Shown piece by piece: positions 61,295-64,000 of a stretch of DNA of 64,000 nt (position 1 is its first letter; each line of letters starts with the position of its first letter). The stretch spans positions 1-64,000 of the forward strand of contig QHCD01000043.1 in assembly GCA_003244255.1 (NCBI GenBank), in the 5' to 3' direction. The stretch comes from Pseudonocardiales bacterium (GTDB lineage Bacteria; Actinomycetota; Actinomycetes; Mycobacteriales; QHCD01). Under the pieces are notes generated by a model, which made no database searches, was not told where the DNA came from, and saw only the letters and a program-made list of their open reading frames with translations. A program made the position numbers and the translations under genes.

Positions 61295-61358
61295 CGCCGA
61301 GATCGCAGTTGACCACCGTCCGCGCGGCGTGGCGCGGTGGTGACATGCGATCTCGACG
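61295..61358 (+). repeat. 64-bp palindromic repeat, copy C
   Basis: CGCCGAGATCGCA (61295-61307) and TGCGATCTCGACG (61346-61358), one mismatch, with inner GACCACCG/CGGTGGTG pairing. Lies between the convergent amidase and DUF4097 genes, 45 bp and 13 bp from their stops, where it could act as a bidirectional terminator. Confidence 0.85.
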
Positions 61359-61371
61359 GGGGGCAGCGGGG

Positions 61372-62244
61372 TTAGGGCGCGTACTTGGCCGTTGCGTCGC
61401 CCGAGCCGGTGCGCAACACGATGGTGTACGGCGACGACGAGTTGGTCGCGACGTCGACCCGCCGATTCCCCGAGCCGGTGTCGGCAGTGACCCCGTAGAT
61501 GCGCGGCCCGCGCGGTACGGCGACCGTCGCATCGCCGCTGCCCGTGTCGGCAAGCACGGCGGCCGGGGGTGTGGTGAAGGCGAGTGACACCGAACCCGAT
61601 CCGGTCTCGGCGCTCACGCGGGCCGCGTGCACGCGGGTGGCCGTCACGTCGCCGGATCCGGTCTTCAGCCGCACCCCGCGACCGCCGACGTCGTCGGCCG
61701 TGATGTCGCCGGAATCCGTCTGCAGCGACACCGCGCCGGAGAGGTCGGTGGCGTCGACGTCGCCGGAGCTGGTGCTGATGGTGACGGGCCCCGCAACGCC
61801 GCTCACCGAGACATCGCCCCGGCGCAGCTGCGCCCGGATCGCCGTGCCGGGCGGCATGCTGACGACGTAGTTCACCGAGCAACGTCCGGTCAGCTGCCAG
61901 CCGCTGCAACCACCCGCGAGAGTCAGGGTGGTGCCGTCGACCGACGCCGACGGGTGGACGGAGAACATCGACTCGATGACGGTGCGCCGAACCGTGACGC
62001 CGGCATCGGGCGGCCCGGCGACGAAGCGGACGCTGCCGCGGTCCTGCACGTCGACGGCGGTGATCGCCGAGCCGTAGTGCAGCTGCGCGACGTGATGCCG
62101 CGACTGCGCGGTGAGCCCGACGATCTCGAAGCCGGCGAAGCCCATCATCACCACGGCGATCAGCGCGCCGATCACCACCGCCGCCGAGCGTCCGCTCTGC
62201 GGCGCGCCGTGCAACGCCGGGCGCACCGGTGCCTGGCTGTTCAT
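61372..62244 (-). CDS. DUF4097-type membrane-anchored beta-helix protein
   Basis: 290 residues; ATG at 62242-62244 overlapping the response-regulator stop (ATGA). One N-terminal membrane helix (SAAVVIGALIAVVMMGFAGFEIVGL), then an outside domain of repeating short strands with SGDV/GSGD turns (VTISTSSGDVDATDLSGAVSLQTDSGDITADDVGGRGVRLKTGSGDVTATRV), typical of the DUF4097/adhesin-like beta-helix. Function not established; often next to two-component systems of the envelope. Confidence 0.8.
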   Translation of the reverse strand: MNSQAPVRPALHGAPQSGRSAAVVIGALIAVVMMGFAGFEIVGLTAQSRHHVAQLHYGSAITAVDVQDRGSVRFVAGPPDAGVTVRRTVIESMFSVHPSASVDGTTLTLAGGCSGWQLTGRCSVNYVVSMPPGTAIRAQLRRGDVSVSGVAGPVTISTSSGDVDATDLSGAVSLQTDSGDITADDVGGRGVRLKTGSGDVTATRVHAARVSAETGSGSVSLAFTTPPAAVLADTGSGDATVAVPRGPRIYGVTADTGSGNRRVDVATNSSSPYTIVLRTGSGDATAKYAP

Positions 62245-62915
62245 CGGCGGGTCTCCGGTCCCGGCGTCGGGTCGGATTCCAGGAAGCGCAGGGTGGCGAG
62301 CACCCGGCGGTGGTCCTGTTCCGCGGGCGGGAGATCGAGCTTGGTGAAGATGTTGCTCACGTGCTTCTCAACGGCGCCTTCGGTGACCACCAGCAGCTGC
62401 GCGATGGCGGCATTTGAGCGGCCTTCTGCCATCAGCCGAAGCACGTCCCGCTCGCGCGGGGTCAGCCTGGCCAGTGGATCGCGTCGGCGGGAGCGGACGA
62501 GCAGCTGCGCCACGACCTCGGGGTCCAGCGCCGTGCCGCCCGCGGCCACCCGGCGCAGCGCCTCGATGAACTCAGCGACGTCGGCGACCCGATCCTTCAG
62601 CAGGTAGCCCACACCGCGGGTCTCGCCGGCGATCAGGTCGACCGCGTACCGCTCCTCGACGTACTGCGAAAGCACCAGCACGGCGGTCTCGGGCCACTGC
62701 CGGCGGATGACCAGGCCGGCCCTGATGCCCTCGTCGGTGAAGGTCGGCGGCATCCGCACGTCGACGACGCAGGCGTCGGGCCGGTGCCGCTCGACCGCCC
62801 GCAGCAGCGCCTCGCCGTCGTCGACCGCGGCGACCACGGTTACGCCCGCTTCTTCGAGCAGCCGGGTGAGGCCCTCCCGCAATAGCACGGCGTCCTCGGC
62901 GATTACGACGCGCAT
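62241..62915 (-). CDS. NarL/LuxR-type response regulator
   Basis: 224 residues; ATG at 62913-62915, overlapping the kinase stop by 13 bp. Receiver domain MRVVIAEDAVLLREGLTRLLEEAGV with acidic pocket, phospho-Asp in ACVVDVRMPPTF, Lys in YLLKDRV. C-terminal HTH LTPRERDVLRLMAEGRSNAAIAQLLVVTEGAVEKHVSNIFTKLDL. Partner of the kinase that follows on the minus strand; they probably control an envelope function that includes the DUF4097 protein. Confidence 0.93.
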   Translation of the reverse strand: MRVVIAEDAVLLREGLTRLLEEAGVTVVAAVDDGEALLRAVERHRPDACVVDVRMPPTFTDEGIRAGLVIRRQWPETAVLVLSQYVEERYAVDLIAGETRGVGYLLKDRVADVAEFIEALRRVAAGGTALDPEVVAQLLVRSRRRDPLARLTPRERDVLRLMAEGRSNAAIAQLLVVTEGAVEKHVSNIFTKLDLPPAEQDHRRVLATLRFLESDPTPGPETRR

Positions 62916-64000
62916 GGCAGCTCCGCGTAGATGGTGGTGTTGCCGCCCGGCGGGCTGGACACGACGAAGGTGCCGTCGACGGCTTCCACCCTGTTGCGCA
63001 GGCCGCCGAGACCGCTGCCGGCGCAGGTGTCGGCACCGCCGATGCCGTCGTCGATCACCTGCACCACGAGCACGTCGTCGAGCCGCCGCGCTGCGATCCA
63101 GGCCTGTGTGGCGCGGGAGTGTTTGGCGACGTTGGTCAACGATTCGGCGACCAGGAAGTACGCGACAGCCTCGATGGCCATGGGCGCGCGCGGCTCGACG
63201 TCGACGCTCACCTCGACCGGCACGGGACAGGCGCTCGTGAGTGCCGAGAGCGCGGCGTCGAGCCCGCGGTCGGTCAGGATCGCCGGGTGGATCCCGCGGG
63301 CCAGGTCTCGCAGGTCGGCCAGCGCGCGCTTGGCCTGATCATGCGCCTCGGCAAGCAGGTCGCGTGCCGTCTCGGGGTCGTCGTCGAACCGGCCCTGCGC
63401 CCGCCCGAGTGTCATGGCGACCGAGACCAGGCGCTGCTGCGCGCCGTCATGCAGGTCGCGCTCGATCCGGCGGCGTTCGGCGTCGGCGGCGTCGACCATG
63501 CCCGACCGGGTGTGCTGCAGGGTGTCCACTCGCTGGTGCAGCCGCTCGGTGTCGCTCGGTGCCAGCATGGCGCGGGCGGCGGCCACGTTGACGACCGCGA
63601 CGGCACGGGTGATCCAGGGTGCGGCGAGGAGCAGCGCCAGACCGCCGACGACGTGGATCAGCGCCGATGAAACGTAGGACGCTGACCAGGACGCGATGCC
63701 CGGCCCCGCGGCGTTCGCCCAGCCGTAGGCAGGGAACAGCACGAAGGCGAGGCCGCCACCCCAGCAGACCATCGTGATCGTTGCCCCGAACCACGCGATC
63801 GGCGGCAGCACCAGCACGCCGTAGACCAGCTCCAGCCACGAGCCGCGGGCGGTGAGCCGCCCGAAGAACCGGCGGAAGCCGGTCCCGTCGCCGTGGGGGG
63901 CCGCGCGCACCGGCACGTCGGCGCCCAGGTACATCGCCGCGCGACTCCGCTCCATCAGCGCGACGCCGTGGGCGACCGTCATTGCCAGGCACAGCAGCGG
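62903..64000 (-). CDS. Sensor histidine kinase, truncated by the window edge
   Basis: 365 visible residues; the frame is open to the last base (64000) and reads as membrane sequence upstream of the Met at 63982, so the true start is outside. About four membrane helices (LVYGVLVLPPIAWFGATITMVCWGGGLAFVLF; SALIHVVGGLALLLAAPWI), then a HisKA_3 dimerisation region with the phospho-His in ERDLHDGAQQRL, and an HATPase domain (N box ESLTNVAKHSRA, G box VIDDGIGGAD and GSGLGGLRNRVEAVDG). NarX-class kinase, cognate to the overlapping response regulator. Confidence 0.9.
   Translation of the reverse strand, partial: PLLCLAMTVAHGVALMERSRAAMYLGADVPVRAAPHGDGTGFRRFFGRLTARGSWLELVYGVLVLPPIAWFGATITMVCWGGGLAFVLFPAYGWANAAGPGIASWSASYVSSALIHVVGGLALLLAAPWITRAVAVVNVAAARAMLAPSDTERLHQRVDTLQHTRSGMVDAADAERRRIERDLHDGAQQRLVSVAMTLGRAQGRFDDDPETARDLLAEAHDQAKRALADLRDLARGIHPAILTDRGLDAALSALTSACPVPVEVSVDVEPRAPMAIEAVAYFLVAESLTNVAKHSRATQAWIAARRLDDVLVVQVIDDGIGGADTCAGSGLGGLRNRVEAVDGTFVVSSPPGGNTTIYAELPCAS

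Overview
The window looks like a chromosomal segment of a high-GC actinobacterium. The evidence is uniformly GC-rich coding DNA, frequent GTG and TTG starts, many 4-bp ATGA/GTGA start-stop overlaps, a BfrB-type ferritin, a GTP-dependent PEP carboxykinase, a branched-chain 2-oxoacid dehydrogenase set, IniA/IniC-like dynamin GTPases and a Gly/Pro-rich PadR regulator. No rRNA, tRNA, CRISPR array, insertion sequence or prophage was recognised. The exact genus cannot be told from the sequence alone.

Layout. 1-2 kb: the end of typA, a VapBC-like toxin-antitoxin pair and a SAM hydrolase (DUF62). 2.1-12.9 kb: two complete ABC importers (a CUT1 sugar type and an AfuA/Fbp type) in tight operons with a PHP metallohydrolase and an inositol-monophosphatase-family enzyme; the mix suggests uptake and dephosphorylation of phosphorylated organic compounds (inference). 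13-26.6 kb: a nitrilase-family amidohydrolase, a membrane-anchored Hsp70-like ATPase, a degraded stretch with two toxin-antitoxin pairs and fragments of tetR and dinB genes, then two coupled LuxR-type regulators divergent from an operon of two dynamin-like GTPases, a GrpE-like protein and an acidic repeat protein. 26.6-34.5 kb: housekeeping and metabolic genes (tldD/tldE, bioY, ferritin, pckG, an amidohydrolase). 34.6-39.4 kb: a secreted protein with a subtilase-prodomain-like N-terminus followed by two tandem S53 peptidases. 39.4-50.5 kb: PadR, a D-aminopeptidase (M55), and a long minus-strand operon of DAP-decarboxylase-like enzyme, oligopeptide ABC importer, LD-carboxypeptidase (S66) and barstar-like protein, with a divergent RpiR regulator; together this looks like a murein-peptide scavenging locus. 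50.6-54.3 kb: bkdABC-type dehydrogenase operon. 54.3-64 kb: small ORFs, a GNAT acetyltransferase, the pntAA-pntAB-pntB transhydrogenase operon, a DUF559 endonuclease-like gene and a secreted amidase bordered by three copies of a 64-bp palindromic repeat, and a DUF4097 protein with its two-component system running off the right edge.

The strongest candidates for something not fully described are: (1) the Hsp70-like/GrpE-like/double-dynamin set with its own LuxR pair; (2) the three 64-bp hairpin repeats, one of which forms the C-terminal tail of the DUF559 gene; (3) the murein-peptide locus; (4) a structured leader with mutually exclusive hairpins ahead of the second binding-protein gene; (5) the protease-less prodomain-like exoprotein beside two S53 peptidases. 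All functional statements rest on motif recognition by eye; no database search was possible.
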